A DNA stretch of 64,000 nt, from the NCBI GenBank assembly GCA_003117195.1, contig BDSI01000036.1, positions 950,235 through 1,014,234 of the forward strand, read 5' to 3'. The position numbers and the translations under genes are program-made. This stretch comes from Eudorina sp. 2006-703-Eu-15. Lineage: Eukaryota > Chlorophyta > Chlorophyceae > Chlamydomonadales > Volvocaceae. Positions 63,840-64,000 of this stretch are shown here, piece after piece; positions within the stretch are counted from its first letter, which is position 1, and each line of letters starts with the position of its first letter. Under the pieces are notes generated by a model. That model saw only the letters and a list, made by a program, of their open reading frames with translations, searched no databases and was not told the origin of the DNA.

Positions 63840-64000
63840 TGTTGTATCTCATTACAGGTTTCCCTTAGCCGTTGGCTAGGTATGCTCATAACTTAACCGT
63901 TGGTTGAGTTCGGCCGTTGGCCGTGGTTCTACGAAGCTTTCGTATGGACCTGGGATTACGACGGTTTCGTTGTAATCGTGACGCTTGTCACTGGTAGACT
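63840..64000 (+). mobile_element. B-family LTR, first 161 bp, runs off the window
   Basis: Identical by eye to the first 161 bases of the element B LTR. It could be a solo LTR or the 5' LTR of a further element. The preceding five bases, GCGGG, would be the left target duplication. Confidence 0.93.

Overview
The window looks like nuclear DNA of a green alga, most likely Chlamydomonadales (the volvocine group). The grounds are short introns with GTGAGT or GTAAGC donors and CAG acceptors, one spliced receptor-like kinase gene of a type familiar from Chlamydomonas/Volvox relatives, and a very high density of Ty3/gypsy retrotransposons with chromodomains, a hAT DNA transposon and LINE fragments. 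No bacterial, organellar or viral gene set is present. Species-level placement cannot be made by eye.

Layout. 1-860: 3' end of a degenerate retroelement reading frame running in from the left. 1159-8423: a full hAT transposon with 16-bp terminal inverted repeats, an 8-bp target duplication and a spliced transposase. 8432-11740: unannotated DNA with one truncated hAT-type MITE and the remnant of a PHD-finger protein. 11741-24633: gypsy element 'C' (minus strand), whose integrase/chromodomain/LTR end is repeated in tandem (three partial copies beside the full pol), two of the copies carrying the same 507-bp MITE. 24766-37974: gypsy element 'A' (plus strand), decayed, with gypsy element 'B' (27456-34096) nested in its pol. 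38000-43986: mostly unannotated, with a LINE remnant, a MITE and two hypothetical ORFs. 43987 to at least 63154: one host gene on the minus strand, a transmembrane protein kinase, whose kinase domain I could assemble exon by exon with consistent reading phases. Gypsy element 'D' (46426-56266, plus strand) lies in one of its introns, between the DFG exon and a 19-nt microexon. D contains an antisense LINE, which in turn contains a MITE. At 63840 another B-family LTR begins and runs off the window.

How the parts relate. The MITEs share termini with the hAT element, which makes that family a candidate source of the transposase that moved them. All four gypsy elements (A, B, C, D) carry, between gag and protease, a domain of about 130 residues that resembles a Dam-like adenine methyltransferase with a lost NPPY motif. 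In the two elements where the junction can be read (A and B), gag and pol are in the same frame, separated by one UAG. Nesting order and target duplications give relative ages: A is older than B; the kinase gene is older than D, D older than the LINE, and the LINE older than the MITE.
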